Counted from the first letter of the stretch, positions 1 through 6,823 are shown. The stretch: 15,138 nt of DNA from JBBQXY01 sp051004815 (GCA_051004815.1 JBPCJY010000042.1:1-15138); one strand, 5' to 3'. A program made the numbers and translations. The notes: a model not told the origin generated them from the sequence alone.

Positions 1-25
1 CAAGATTTCCCGCTTGTCGTCTGGG

Positions 26-73
26 GTGAAACGAAGGATTTCTTCGCCCGCAGAGCAGGATCCTTCGTTTCAC
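26..73. repeat. Perfect 14-bp inverted repeat with 20-nt loop
   Basis: The arm at 26-39 (GTGAAACGAAGGAT) is the exact reverse complement of 60-73, around a 20-nt loop. A T.G pair would extend the stem inward. No T-tract follows either arm, so it is not a standard intrinsic terminator. The motif resembles the dispersed intergenic 'atccttcg...ctcagga' palindromes I recall from Chloroflexota genomes. It could also be the 3' end hairpin of a gene outside the window. Confidence 0.6.
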
Positions 74-122
74 TCAGGAGGACAGGCCTTCTCTCCAAAT
101 GTCTGCTTATTGCTCTCCGCCC

Positions 123-151
123 TTGCGAATGTTACTGCAATATGCTATACT
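123..151 (+). promoter_or_regulatory. Sigma70-type promoter of the padR gene
   Basis: A -35 box TTGCGA (123-128) and a -10 box TATACT (146-151) are separated by exactly 17 bp. They match the consensus at 4/6 and 5/6 positions. Transcription would start near 158, giving a leader of about 45 nt before the ATG at 203. This promoter lies downstream of the longer possible start at 14, which argues for the shorter protein. Confidence 0.65.
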
Positions 152-166
152 GCATATTGCAGTAAC
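131..166. promoter_or_regulatory. Probable PadR operator: 15-bp perfect palindrome around the -10 box
   Basis: GTTACTGCAATATGC (131-145) and its exact reverse complement (152-166) flank a 6-nt centre, TATACT, which is the -10 box. PadR-family dimers bind palindromes at their own promoters and autorepress. Occupancy here would cover the -10 box and the start site. That PadR binds this site is inferred from position and symmetry. Confidence 0.6.
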
Positions 167-202
167 ATTTACAGACCTGTTTTGGGTAGGAAGAGGAGAA
201 AC

Positions 203-874
203 ATGAACAAATCTCACCTGAGTCGCGATCCATTAGTGTTGACGATCCTGGCACTGCTCGCGGAACAACCTCGTCATCCCTATGAAATTCAGCGACTGAT
301 TCGTGAACGGAAGAAAGATTTTGCCAGCAGCACACAGCGCACGCTGTATCATGCTATTGATCGTTTGGTCAAAGCCAGGCTCATTCTGCCCGCGGAGACC
401 AGCCGGGAGGGAAACCGACCAGAACGAACCGTCTATCAACTCACAGACGATGGGTACGACAGCTTTATGGGATGGTTGGGAGAACTGCTGGCGCAGCCGT
501 TGCCAGAATATCCCCTCTTTACGGTGGCGATCTCTTTCCTGGCCTACCTTCCGATGGAAACAGTGTTGCAAGCCCTTCAAGCACGTAGCATTGAGCTTGA
601 GGGAGAGTTGGCAGGAATCACAGCGCGGATGATTGGTCTCGGACAGAGTCTGCACCGCCTACTGCTCCTGGAATTGGAATATGTCCAGGCCCTTCGTCAA
701 GGGGAATTAGCGTGGGTACGCACTCTTATGCAGGATATACGCGAAGGACGACTGACCTGGGATGCGGAAGCCCTACGTGAGCATCCTGAAGGATTGTTCA
801 TCTCGCCTGAGCGTCCTGGAGCGACCTTGCGCCCTTTTAATGAGCATGATGGACACGCGGCCCAATCATTATGA
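203..874 (+). CDS. PadR-family transcriptional regulator
   Basis: The 223-residue protein starts MNKSHLSRDPLVLTILALLA. Residues of about 8-90 form the PadR winged-helix domain: the PLVLTILALL helix, HPYEIQRLI, the recognition-helix region TLYHAIDRLV, and the wing ending in YQLTDDG. The rest is helical, as expected for the C-terminal dimerisation region (Vir_C / PadR-s2 type). Family members usually repress themselves and an adjacent membrane or stress gene, responding to a small molecule. AGGAGA (193-198) is a good ribosome site just before ATG 203. The frame stays open upstream to 14, but that part overlaps the promoter and palindrome and is unlikely to be translated. The next gene begins 13 nt after the stop and is probably cotranscribed. 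The inducer is unknown. Confidence 0.9.
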   Translation: MNKSHLSRDPLVLTILALLAEQPRHPYEIQRLIRERKKDFASSTQRTLYHAIDRLVKARLILPAETSREGNRPERTVYQLTDDGYDSFMGWLGELLAQPLPEYPLFTVAISFLAYLPMETVLQALQARSIELEGELAGITARMIGLGQSLHRLLLLELEYVQALRQGELAWVRTLMQDIREGRLTWDAEALREHPEGLFISPERPGATLRPFNEHDGHAAQSL

Positions 875-887
875 AAGAAGAAATCAG

Positions 888-1457
888 ATGTGGTATACCT
901 TTGCACTCTTCGTCCATATCCTTGGATCGATTGGACTCTTTATCGCGGTCAGTCTGGTGGTGGTGGCCTTTGTGCGCATGAGGCGAGCAGCGACGCTTGA
1001 ACAGATGCGAGAATGGGCTGCGGTTGCGAATCTGGCGGGAAAGAGCATCATTTTCATCTCGTTGATCGTTCTCGCACCAGCCCTGTATATGGTTATTATC
1101 GCGTGGGGATTTGCCACGTCCTGGGTGTTGGCGGCCCTTATTACCTTCATTGTGCTTTCCGTCATGGGAGCAACAATGAATGGAAGAAATATTGAGCGGA
1201 TTTTTGACATGGCCCAGGTGACTTCATCAACTCTTGTTTCCGACGAGTTGCGCAGTCAACTCATGGCACCGCAGCTCTGGCTAGCAGAGAGTATACGCCT
1301 GACATTGCTGATAGGCATACTTGCCCTGATGACCATAAAACCGGACATGCTCTTCTCTCTTCTCATCCTCGTAGGCATGCTCATTCTGGGCATTATCCTG
1401 GGCACAATCTCGCAGCGTTCATTAGGGCGTGTCTCCCAAAAGAAGCAACTTGTATGA
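888..1457 (+). CDS. Small integral membrane protein, DUF2269-like
   Basis: This is a 189-residue protein starting MWYTFALFVHILGSIGLF. It shows about four hydrophobic segments: residues of about 5-30, 50-75, 78-100 and a C-terminal pair at about 135-175, with charged loops such as RMRRAATLEQMREW. The early His in the first helix and the layout fit the DUF2269 family of predicted integral membrane proteins, whose function is not established. ATG 888 follows AAGAAG and lies 13 nt after the padR stop, so it is probably part of the padR operon and perhaps its regulatory target. The frame is open upstream to 762, but that would overlap padR deeply. The stop TGA (1455-1457) overlaps an ATG at 1454, which begins a decayed copy of the next gene's start. 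Confidence 0.7.
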   Translation: MWYTFALFVHILGSIGLFIAVSLVVVAFVRMRRAATLEQMREWAAVANLAGKSIIFISLIVLAPALYMVIIAWGFATSWVLAALITFIVLSVMGATMNGRNIERIFDMAQVTSSTLVSDELRSQLMAPQLWLAESIRLTLLIGILALMTIKPDMLFSLLILVGMLILGIILGTISQRSLGRVSQKKQLV

Positions 1458-1544
1458 AATGTGCCGTGTTTGGCATGAGTTCTCAACGTTCACATAGACG
1501 CTCTCCTGAAAGGAGCAACTTGTATGAAAATTGCTGTGTTTGGC
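1432..1544 (+). repeat. Direct repeat duplicating the ribosome site and start of the next gene
   Basis: Bases 1432-1474 and 1502-1544 are direct copies offset by exactly 70 bp, with 37 of 43 positions identical. In the core (1441-1474 versus 1511-1544) 30 of 34 match. Each copy holds a ribosome-site-like stretch, the shared AGCAACTTGTATGAAA, and codons for MK.AVFG. Only the second copy opens the real gene. The first reads MKCAVFGMSS and then runs into a different frame. Confidence 0.85.
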
Positions 1545-2150
1545 GCGACTGGTCGCATTGGTCGGCATGTTCTTGCACAAGGCATGCGCCGTGGCCACCT
1601 GATGACCGCATTTACTAGACGCCCGCAAGAGTTGACCGACGTTCAAGGACTCCAGGCCGTCGTGCATGGAGATGGGCGCGATCTCTCCAAGGTACGTGAT
1701 GCGGTGCGTGGGCAAGACTGTATCATTGCCATTCTTAGTTCAGCAGGACTTGGGCCAGGTACCGTTGTCTCCGAGGTGACCAAAAATATCATCACCGCGA
1801 TGCAGGAGACGGGTGTGCGCCGCCTCATCTGTGTGAGTTCCCATTCACTGGTCGCGACCCACCCCTGGCTGGTCGTCAAGCTAGTGAAGTGGATTTTCCG
1901 CAATCCCTACGCGGACCTGGCGAACATGGAGCAGGCAATGGTCACGAGCAAGCTGGACTGGACGATTATTCGTGCAATGCAACTGACTGATGTGCCTGCG
2001 ACTGGACGTATTCGTCGCGTCCGTGGCGACTTCGATGCCGGGCCATACACCATCAGCAGAGCTGATGTGGCATCAGCCCTGCTGGATTCCGCGGAGAGTA
2101 CCGACGATGTCCAGGCCGCAATAGAGGTAAGCGGCACAATCGGTCGTTGA
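1524..2150 (+). CDS. NAD(P)-binding protein, atypical SDR / NmrA-like
   Basis: This 208-residue protein begins MKIAVFGATGRIGRHVL. It has the beta-strand plus GATGRIG (residues 7-13) dinucleotide-binding loop typical of atypical short-chain dehydrogenases with the NAD(P)H-binding (PF13460-like) fold. Other family signs are the FTRRPQEL strand-loop that normally discriminates NADP, DAVRGQDCIIAILSSAG, RLICVSSHSL, and a late TIIRAMQLTD segment. Relatives include flavin/biliverdin-reductase-like and NmrA-like redox-sensing proteins, and no catalytic YxxxK is evident. GAAAGGAG at about 1508-1515 is the ribosome site for ATG 1524. It follows the membrane-protein gene closely and may share its transcript. 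The substrate cannot be told from sequence. Confidence 0.8.
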   Translation: MKIAVFGATGRIGRHVLAQGMRRGHLMTAFTRRPQELTDVQGLQAVVHGDGRDLSKVRDAVRGQDCIIAILSSAGLGPGTVVSEVTKNIITAMQETGVRRLICVSSHSLVATHPWLVVKLVKWIFRNPYADLANMEQAMVTSKLDWTIIRAMQLTDVPATGRIRRVRGDFDAGPYTISRADVASALLDSAESTDDVQAAIEVSGTIGR

Positions 2151-2203
2151 TTCCGCATTGTTTCCTATCCATTTCTGGAGGAGAAAAGAGTTCATAAGAC
2201 AAG

Positions 2204-2212
2204 TGATACAAT
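2204..2212 (+). promoter_or_regulatory. Possible extended -10 promoter of the GYD gene
   Basis: TG at 2204-2205, one base, then TACAAT (2207-2212) form an extended -10 element. No convincing -35 box is seen. The start site would be near 2219, about 40 nt before ATG 2260. Confidence 0.35.
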
Positions 2213-2259
2213 AGCAGCATAGTATAAAGGAAGCACAAGCTGTAAAGGAGACAACTCTC

Positions 2260-2589
2260 ATGGCACTCTACATGTTCCAAGGGACCTACACCCCTGAATC
2301 GTGGGCATCGATGACGAAAAATCCCCAGGATCGAAGCGTGGGCCTGGCTGAAATGATTCAGAAGCTTGGCGGTAAACTGATCAGCTTATACTATTGCTTT
2401 GGGGAATACGATGTCGTCGCGATCTTCGAGGCTCCCGATGACACGACAGCCTCAGCCATGGTTCTGGTCGCCATCTCGCCTGGACATGCCAAAACCTCGA
2501 AGACGACCAAGCTCCTCACCGTTCAAGAGGCGACCGAGGCGATGCGCAAAGCCAGTAGCGTGATGTATCAGCCACCTTCCAAAGGGTAG
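2260..2589 (+). CDS. GYD-domain protein
   Basis: This is a 109-residue cytoplasmic protein, MALYMFQGTYTPESWASM. It follows the GYD family pattern: an N-terminal strand LYMFQGTYT, a helix, and the diagnostic region KLISLYYCFGEYDVVAIFEAPD (the G-x-Y-D signature is GEYD here). A second helix and the strand KTTKLLTVQEATEAM follow. The fold is a small ferredoxin-like dimeric barrel, and members are of unknown function, often near stress or redox genes. AAAGGAG (about 2243-2249) precedes ATG 2260. The length fits the family. The DinB gene starts 36 nt downstream, so the two are probably cotranscribed. Confidence 0.85.
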   Translation: MALYMFQGTYTPESWASMTKNPQDRSVGLAEMIQKLGGKLISLYYCFGEYDVVAIFEAPDDTTASAMVLVAISPGHAKTSKTTKLLTVQEATEAMRKASSVMYQPPSKG

Positions 2590-2625
2590 GTGATTCTTTA
2601 CAAGTCTAGATGCGAGGTATGATCT

Positions 2626-3174
2626 ATGGCTCAGGAAAAACAGGAGACACGCGAGGAAGAGGTTGCTCGCGTTCGTGGATATCTGACAATTCAGGCAATG
2701 CGTCGTACACCGGCGCAGCTTGTTGAAGCACTGCGAGAGGCGCAGCAGCAGTTGGTGGCGGCAAGTGCTGCTATCCCTGACGCTGCCTTTCGCACCATTC
2801 CAGGAGAAGGGGAATGGTCCGCGGCTGATGTCCTGGCGCATGTGCGTACCATCGCAGCCTTCGACGAACGGTCGATCTGTGGCGTGATTGAGCGCGGTGA
2901 GCAGCCAGCGCATGTGGATGATGTGCTTGAGCATGCTCCAACGAATGCCACACGAGAGCAACTGCTCGCGGATATCGAGGCACTGCGCGAACGGTTGATT
3001 GCGGTCGTGCTACAGGCAGACCCCCAGGCACACCTCGACATCGTCTGGGGACACAATGAGTTTGGCAACATGAACTGGCGTGAATGGCTGCTTTTCGCTC
3101 GTGTTCATACTCTCGATCACGCTCGTCAGACACAGGCAATCGCGGCGGTATTGGCATCAACGCGTCAGCCATAG
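2626..3174 (+). CDS. DinB-superfamily protein
   Basis: This 182-residue, mostly helical protein shows the DinB four-helix-bundle pattern: LVEALREAQQQL, the GEWSAADVLAHVRTIAAFDE helix with a His, and the C-terminal VHTLDHARQTQAI helix carrying two more His. Together these are the usual three-histidine metal site. DinB/DUF664 proteins include thiol-dependent enzymes such as bacillithiol or mycothiol transferases as well as many uncharacterised members; this one cannot be assigned further. The start at 2626 follows GCGAGG. An initial charged stretch (QEKQETREEEVARVRG) precedes the conserved core, so ATG 2698 is a weaker alternative start. The gene ends 15 nt before the oxidoreductase gene, suggesting one transcript. 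Confidence 0.75.
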   Translation: MAQEKQETREEEVARVRGYLTIQAMRRTPAQLVEALREAQQQLVAASAAIPDAAFRTIPGEGEWSAADVLAHVRTIAAFDERSICGVIERGEQPAHVDDVLEHAPTNATREQLLADIEALRERLIAVVLQADPQAHLDIVWGHNEFGNMNWREWLLFARVHTLDHARQTQAIAAVLASTRQP

Positions 3175-3189
3175 AGAAGAGAGAAGCAC

Positions 3190-4239
3190 ATGAAGCTGGC
3201 AATACATTTTGGCGTCTCTACGTATACCTCCTCGAACGAAGACTGGCAGTCGGCACTTGCCTATGCGGTCGAAGCTGAGCGTTTAGGGGTAGATTCGGCC
3301 TGGACTGCGGAAACGTGGGGCTATGATGGGGCGACGCCTCTGGCCTATCTCGCGGCAAAGACCAGCAAACTACGGCTCGGCACAGGCATTTTACAGGTTG
3401 GCACGCGTACTCCTGCCCTGACGGCGATGACAGCTCTGGCCCTGGCCTCCCTCTCTGGCGACCGCTTTCTGCTTGGGTTGGGCGTCAGCGGGCCGCAGGT
3501 GATCGAAGGATGGCATGGGGTGCGTTTTGCGCGACCGCTCCAGCGTTTGCGGGAGACTGTTGAGATTGTGCGTATGATTGCACGCGGCGAACGCCTTGTC
3601 TATCACGGGGAAGTGTATCAAGTGCCTCTCCCTGGGGATGAAGGCAAAGCTCTGATCTCAAGTGTCCCACCGCGACCGCATCTACCTGTTTACCTGGCAA
3701 CGCTCGGCCCCAAAAGCCTGGAACTCACTGGTGAGCTAGCCGATGGTTGGCTCGGCACTTCCTTCATGCCTGAATATGCCTCGCTGTTTTTCGATCCCAT
3801 CGCCGCCGGAGCTACACGGGCAGGTCGCGCCCTCGCTGACCTTGATCTACAGGTTGCTGGTGGGGTGGTGGCATTCTCTAGCGATGTTGACCGCCTGATC
3901 GCTCCCCGTAAGCCGGGTCTCGCATTCACGCTTGGGGCCATGGGATCACGGCAACATAATTTTTATAACGACGTGTATCAACGCGCCGGATATGCGGATA
4001 TAGCTCTTGAGGTGCAAGACCTGTGGCTCAAGAAGCAGCGCGAAGCGGCTGCGGCGCGTATCCCGGATGAACTGGTACTCAAAACCAACCTCATTGGCAC
4101 GGAAGATATGGTACGTGAGCGTCTTCGCGCCCATCGGCACGCTGGAGTGAATACGTTGCAGGTGAATCCTGATGGGCAGACGCTGGATGAGCGATTGGCA
4201 ACATTGGCGCGGTTGGTAGAGTTGGTCAGAGCATTGTAA
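3190..4239 (+). CDS. LLM-class (luciferase-like) F420-dependent-type oxidoreductase
   Basis: This 349-residue, complete TIM-barrel protein of the bacterial luciferase family carries family hallmarks. They are MKLAIHFGVS (first strand), WTAETWGYDG (residues 38-47), LGTGILQVGTRTPALTAM (63-80), GDRFLLGLGVSGPQVIEGWHG (90-110), VPPRPHLPVYLATLGPKS, and a late GVNTLQVNP strand. Length and motifs match actinobacterial and chloroflexal LLM enzymes annotated as F420-dependent; FMN use cannot be excluded from sequence. They catalyse hydride transfer to or from varied substrates, and the substrate here is unknown. GAGAAGAGAGAAG precedes ATG 3190. It is the last gene of the + strand series. A decayed fragment of a related gene lies at 5348-5430. 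Confidence 0.9.
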   Translation: MKLAIHFGVSTYTSSNEDWQSALAYAVEAERLGVDSAWTAETWGYDGATPLAYLAAKTSKLRLGTGILQVGTRTPALTAMTALALASLSGDRFLLGLGVSGPQVIEGWHGVRFARPLQRLRETVEIVRMIARGERLVYHGEVYQVPLPGDEGKALISSVPPRPHLPVYLATLGPKSLELTGELADGWLGTSFMPEYASLFFDPIAAGATRAGRALADLDLQVAGGVVAFSSDVDRLIAPRKPGLAFTLGAMGSRQHNFYNDVYQRAGYADIALEVQDLWLKKQREAAAARIPDELVLKTNLIGTEDMVRERLRAHRHAGVNTLQVNPDGQTLDERLATLARLVELVRAL

Positions 4240-4265
4240 TTATCTATCCCTGACCGACTTTCGGA

Positions 4266-4286
4266 ATTGTCACCCATACTGACAAT
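4266..4286 (+). other. Short inverted repeat after the oxidoreductase gene
   Basis: ATTGTCA (4266-4272) pairs with TGACAAT (4280-4286) around 7 nt, 26 bases after the LLM stop. There is no U-run, so it is a weak hairpin that might aid 3'-end formation or be chance. Apart from this I see nothing in 4240-4386. Confidence 0.25.
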
Positions 4287-4386
4287 CACAATGCCTCCAG
4301 CAAAGGGTAGTTGCGTCGTGCTTCGGTTTCAAGCCTTTTTCTGGTGTGCTATGGTATACCCCAAAGTCAAGACAAAAATTGGGTTG

Positions 4387-5151
4387 CTACTCAGTCCTCG
4401 TACTATTAACCATTGCAATAACTTCATCAATTGAATGGGCGGGACTATTTTTATGAATGATTACATGACAGTTCGGACAAACAGGACGCAAGTCTTTTAT
4501 GGGGTCAACGTTATAGGTTTCGCCGATTTCACAAAGGGGTTTCAGGTGATGTACATGAATGACATCTCTACCAACTTCACCATATGTTTTTTCAAAATCA
4601 AAACCGCAAATGATACACCTTGCTCCATAGTATTTCACGCATCGATCTCTCGCGTCTCTATTTCGCTCATAACTATTGACATATACCTGTTTTTTTGCAC
4701 CTTCATAGAGATTTTCGTGACTATCAATATCTATTTCTTCTGGAATTGTTATTTCTAACAATAAGGCTCCTTCCTCGTCTATTGCCCGTATTGCTTCCTG
4801 TAATTCTGGCCTTAAAATCCAATAAAATCCTTCTCTGGTTCCTGTCCCCCAAAATAGAACATGCCACCAGTTAACCCCTTCTCCATACTTTTGCTTAGGA
4901 GCTTGAATATTGAGTGTTTTTACTATCCTCTTTCCCAAACGTCCGACTTGGCTATTAAGGGGGGCATGATGAGGCATTCTGAGTATTTGAGCTAACTGCG
5001 TTGCTGTAGCCATACAACCACCACGAGCGTATATCAATCTAAGTAATTGAATGTCTTGCTCTGTTATGATCTCCTTATCTTCCAAAAGGAACATCCATTG
5101 TCCTAGCGTTATATTTATCGGGTCTTTCCAGTGAATGCTTTCATCAAGCAT
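4387..5151 (-). CDS. HNH endonuclease, McrA-like
   Basis: This 254-residue protein has a C-terminal HNH domain. It carries a first zinc pair CIIC in KYYGARCIICGFDFEKTYGE, then the HVHHLKPL metal-binding His pair, DPIKDLRPVC with the conserved Asn-equivalent region, and a second zinc pair CPNC followed by HVIIHK. The preceding helical region (TEQDIQLLRLIYARGG, ATQLAQILRM) looks like a winged-helix target-binding domain, fitting modification-dependent (McrA-type) restriction nucleases or solitary HNH nucleases. I chose ATG 5151 because GGAGG sits 4 nt upstream and a promoter lies just beyond it. The frame stays open to a TTG at 5280, but that extension covers the promoter. No methylase partner is nearby. 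The gene is AT-rich beside its neighbours, suggesting transfer. Target specificity is unknown. Confidence 0.8.
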   Translation of the reverse strand: MLDESIHWKDPINITLGQWMFLLEDKEIITEQDIQLLRLIYARGGCMATATQLAQILRMPHHAPLNSQVGRLGKRIVKTLNIQAPKQKYGEGVNWWHVLFWGTGTREGFYWILRPELQEAIRAIDEEGALLLEITIPEEIDIDSHENLYEGAKKQVYVNSYERNRDARDRCVKYYGARCIICGFDFEKTYGEVGRDVIHVHHLKPLCEIGETYNVDPIKDLRPVCPNCHVIIHKNSPAHSIDEVIAMVNSTRTE

Positions 5152-5209
5152 GTAGCCTCCATAAAAATTTATAACAACATCATCAATAGAAAGATACAGT
5201 TGGTAGAAT

Positions 5210-5237
5210 AGTATAACCCAAGCACATAAATGTTCAA
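5210..5237 (-). promoter_or_regulatory. Promoter of the HNH endonuclease gene
   Basis: On the minus strand, TTGAAC (5237-5232) and TATACT (5215-5210) are spaced by 16 bp. Initiation would fall near 5203, about 50 nt ahead of the chosen ATG. The promoter lies within the longer open frame, supporting the shorter protein. Confidence 0.55.
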
Positions 5238-5347
5238 AGCTTATAGGCTTTAAGTACCTACCAGCAGTCGTAGTAGACAAAATGGTCTACATTTCGCACA
5301 ATTTATGTTCTGCCTCATAATATCATGAGTTCATGCCTCTTTTTTTC

Positions 5348-5430
5348 GCTTCTACGATATTGCCACACGCTTCGCTCTTCTTCGACGCATCGCTGCCGGA
5401 GCCACACGAGCAAGCCGCTTCCTCGCTGAC
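5348..5430 (+). pseudogene. Relic of an LLM-class oxidoreductase gene
   Basis: Bases 5372-5430 align to 3781-3840 inside the intact LLM gene, at about 48 of 60 positions with one single-base deletion. Before the deletion the frame reads STILPHASLFFDA, against TSFMPEYASLFFDP in the intact protein. After it, in the next frame, it reads IAAGATRASRFLADE against IAAGATRAGRALADLD. It is therefore a frameshifted fragment of roughly 28 codons. The rest of 5281-5507 shows nothing recognisable. Confidence 0.75.
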
Positions 5431-5507
5431 GAGGTTGGGTACCTTTTTATACTTCTGCCTACAACCATCTACATTCGGAAGTGGATTTTAGTGGACTCAC
5501 CCAAAAA

Positions 5508-5516
5508 TGGTATGAT
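5508..5516 (+). promoter_or_regulatory. Possible extended -10 promoter for the RibD-C-family gene
   Basis: TG-G-TATGAT at 5508-5516 is an extended -10 element with no clear -35 box. Initiation near 5523 would give a leader of about 100 nt before ATG 5627. Confidence 0.35.
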
Positions 5517-5544
5517 AACGTCAAAACCATTTCCGCTTTTCTGT

Positions 5545-5591
5545 CCAGCAACGAGAACAGGTTTGTAACGGCTGGGAGAGTTCTACAAACC
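5545..5591 (+). promoter_or_regulatory. Interleaved inverted repeats in the leader (possible pseudoknot or operator)
   Basis: CCAGC (5545-5549) can pair with GCTGG (5571-5575), and GGTTTGTA (5560-5567) with TACAAACC (5584-5591). The pairs are interleaved A-B-A'-B', the topology of an H-type pseudoknot or of two alternative hairpins. The second could also be a DNA operator half-site pair. It lies 36 nt before the start codon. No known riboswitch class is recognised. Confidence 0.4.
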
Positions 5592-5626
5592 TAATCCATT
5601 TTATGCAAAAGAAAGTGAACGATTTA

Positions 5627-6187
5627 ATGAGAAAAATCATTGTCTTTGAAAATGTCACGCTTGATGGTTTGATGGCTGGACCAAACGGAGAATTTGATTG
5701 GGCAATCCGGGATGATGAAGTAACCCAAAATAGCAAAGAAGGAAACAACTCGATAGATATGTTTTTGTTCGGACGAGTGACCTATGACATGATGGCAAGT
5801 TTCTGGCCAACTCAGGCTGGCAAGTCCGCCAACCCGGTATTTGCTAATGCTCTCAATACTACCCCCAAAGTTGTTTTTTCAAGAACGCTGGAAAAGGCTG
5901 ACTGGAACGATAGCAGGGTGATTAAGGAACTTATGAAAGAGGAAATCCTGAAATTGAAACAAGAGCCCGGCAAAAACATGATGATATTCGGTAGTGGTAC
6001 TCTTATAGAGCAGCTCACAAACCTGGGATTGATTGATGAATATCAACTGATGGTCAATCCGGTAATCTTGGGAAAAGGCAAACCCTTATTCAAAGACATC
6101 AAGCACAGGCTTCATCTGAAATTAGTGGACACCAAAACGTTTAGCAGTGGGATTGTTTTGCTCCAGTATCAGCCCGACAAAGAATAA
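5627..6187 (+). CDS. Dihydrofolate-reductase-family protein (RibD C-terminal domain)
   Basis: This 186-residue protein begins MRKIIVFENVTLDGLMAGPN, the usual opening of stand-alone RibD-C/DHFR-like proteins. It continues with FLFGRVTYDMMASFWP, PKVVFSRTLEKADWNDSRVI, the glycine-rich MMIFGSGTLIEQLTNLGLIDEYQLMVNPVILGKGKPLF stretch that binds NADPH in RibD, and a C-terminal KLVDTKTFSSGIVLLQY strand. These enzymes are NADPH-dependent reductases of unknown substrate; true folate reduction is not shown. ATG 5627 is preferred because homologues start here; an in-frame ATG at 5603 would add eight residues. Neither has a strong ribosome site. The gene is AT-richer than the housekeeping genes beside it. 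It ends 4 bp from the convergent tag gene. Confidence 0.85.
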   Translation: MRKIIVFENVTLDGLMAGPNGEFDWAIRDDEVTQNSKEGNNSIDMFLFGRVTYDMMASFWPTQAGKSANPVFANALNTTPKVVFSRTLEKADWNDSRVIKELMKEEILKLKQEPGKNMMIFGSGTLIEQLTNLGLIDEYQLMVNPVILGKGKPLFKDIKHRLHLKLVDTKTFSSGIVLLQYQPDKE

Positions 6188-6191
6188 GTAA

Positions 6192-6782
6192 CTAGCGGGC
6201 CGGGAGTTGTACCTCTTGCCAGCGGAAACACTCGACGATGTGATCGTTGACCATTCCTACCGCTTGCATGAAGGCGTAGCATATGGTTGTCCCGACAAAG
6301 GTGAAACCGTGACGTTTCAACTCTTTACTCATCGTGTCCGATTCGCTGGTACTGGCGGGAACGTCTGGCATGGTTTGCCAGGCGTTCTGACGCGGTTGCC
6401 CATCGACAAATTGCCAGAGAAACGCATCGAAACTGCCATAGTCGGATTGAAGCACGAGAAACGCACGTGCGTTCTGAATGGCTGCCTGGACCTTCAATCT
6501 GTTTCGCACAATCTCAGGGTTCGCCAGCAACTCCTGGACTTTCCGATCATCATAGTGCGCAATTTTGTGCGCGTCAAAGTTATCAAACGCCTGGAGATAG
6601 CCGGATCGTTTTTTCAGGATCAACGACCAGCTCAGACCTGCTTGTACTCCCTCAAGGATCAGCATTTCAAAAAGTTTGCGGTCATCGTGGACAGGCACGC
6701 CCCATTCTTTATCATGATAATCGAGGTATTGTTGACTGGCTAAGGCCCATGTGCATCTCTTCAACGCCGGAATCTCACTCAT
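6192..6782 (-). CDS. tag: DNA-3-methyladenine glycosylase I
   Basis: This 196-residue protein removes 3-methyladenine from alkylated DNA in base-excision repair. It has the Tag signature: KRCTWA and YLDYHDKEWGVPVHDDRKLFE near the N-terminus, LILEGVQAGLSWSLILKKR with the helix carrying the active-site acid, and the C-terminal FTFVGTTICYAFMQAVGMVNDHIVECF. The Cys and His near the N-terminus plus the HxxxC pair near the end correspond to the zinc-binding residues of E. coli Tag, and the length is close to its 187 residues. I chose ATG 6782 because a good promoter would start transcription near 6817. An in-frame GTG at 6809 would then have almost no leader, but it remains possible. Confidence 0.92.
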   Translation of the reverse strand: MSEIPALKRCTWALASQQYLDYHDKEWGVPVHDDRKLFEMLILEGVQAGLSWSLILKKRSGYLQAFDNFDAHKIAHYDDRKVQELLANPEIVRNRLKVQAAIQNARAFLVLQSDYGSFDAFLWQFVDGQPRQNAWQTMPDVPASTSESDTMSKELKRHGFTFVGTTICYAFMQAVGMVNDHIVECFRWQEVQLPAR

Positions 6783-6823
6783 CTGTTGTACACTTTGGAT
6801 AGGGTTCACTCTATTCTGCGATA

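Noticed and set aside
14..202. N-terminal extension of the PadR frame
   Set aside because: It covers an inverted repeat, the promoter and the operator. ATG 203 has a proper ribosome site and gives the normal PadR start.
5152..5280. Longer HNH protein starting at TTG 5280
   Set aside because: A promoter lies inside this stretch, and ATG 5151 has GGAGG directly upstream.
4387..5430. HNH gene as a homing endonuclease inside an intron or intein
   Set aside because: No host gene reads through it, no intron core or intein splice motifs are seen, and the LLM relic does not continue on its other side.
6207..6743. 178-codon + strand open frame opposite tag
   Set aside because: It is a shadow of tag, whose motifs are unmistakable on the other strand.
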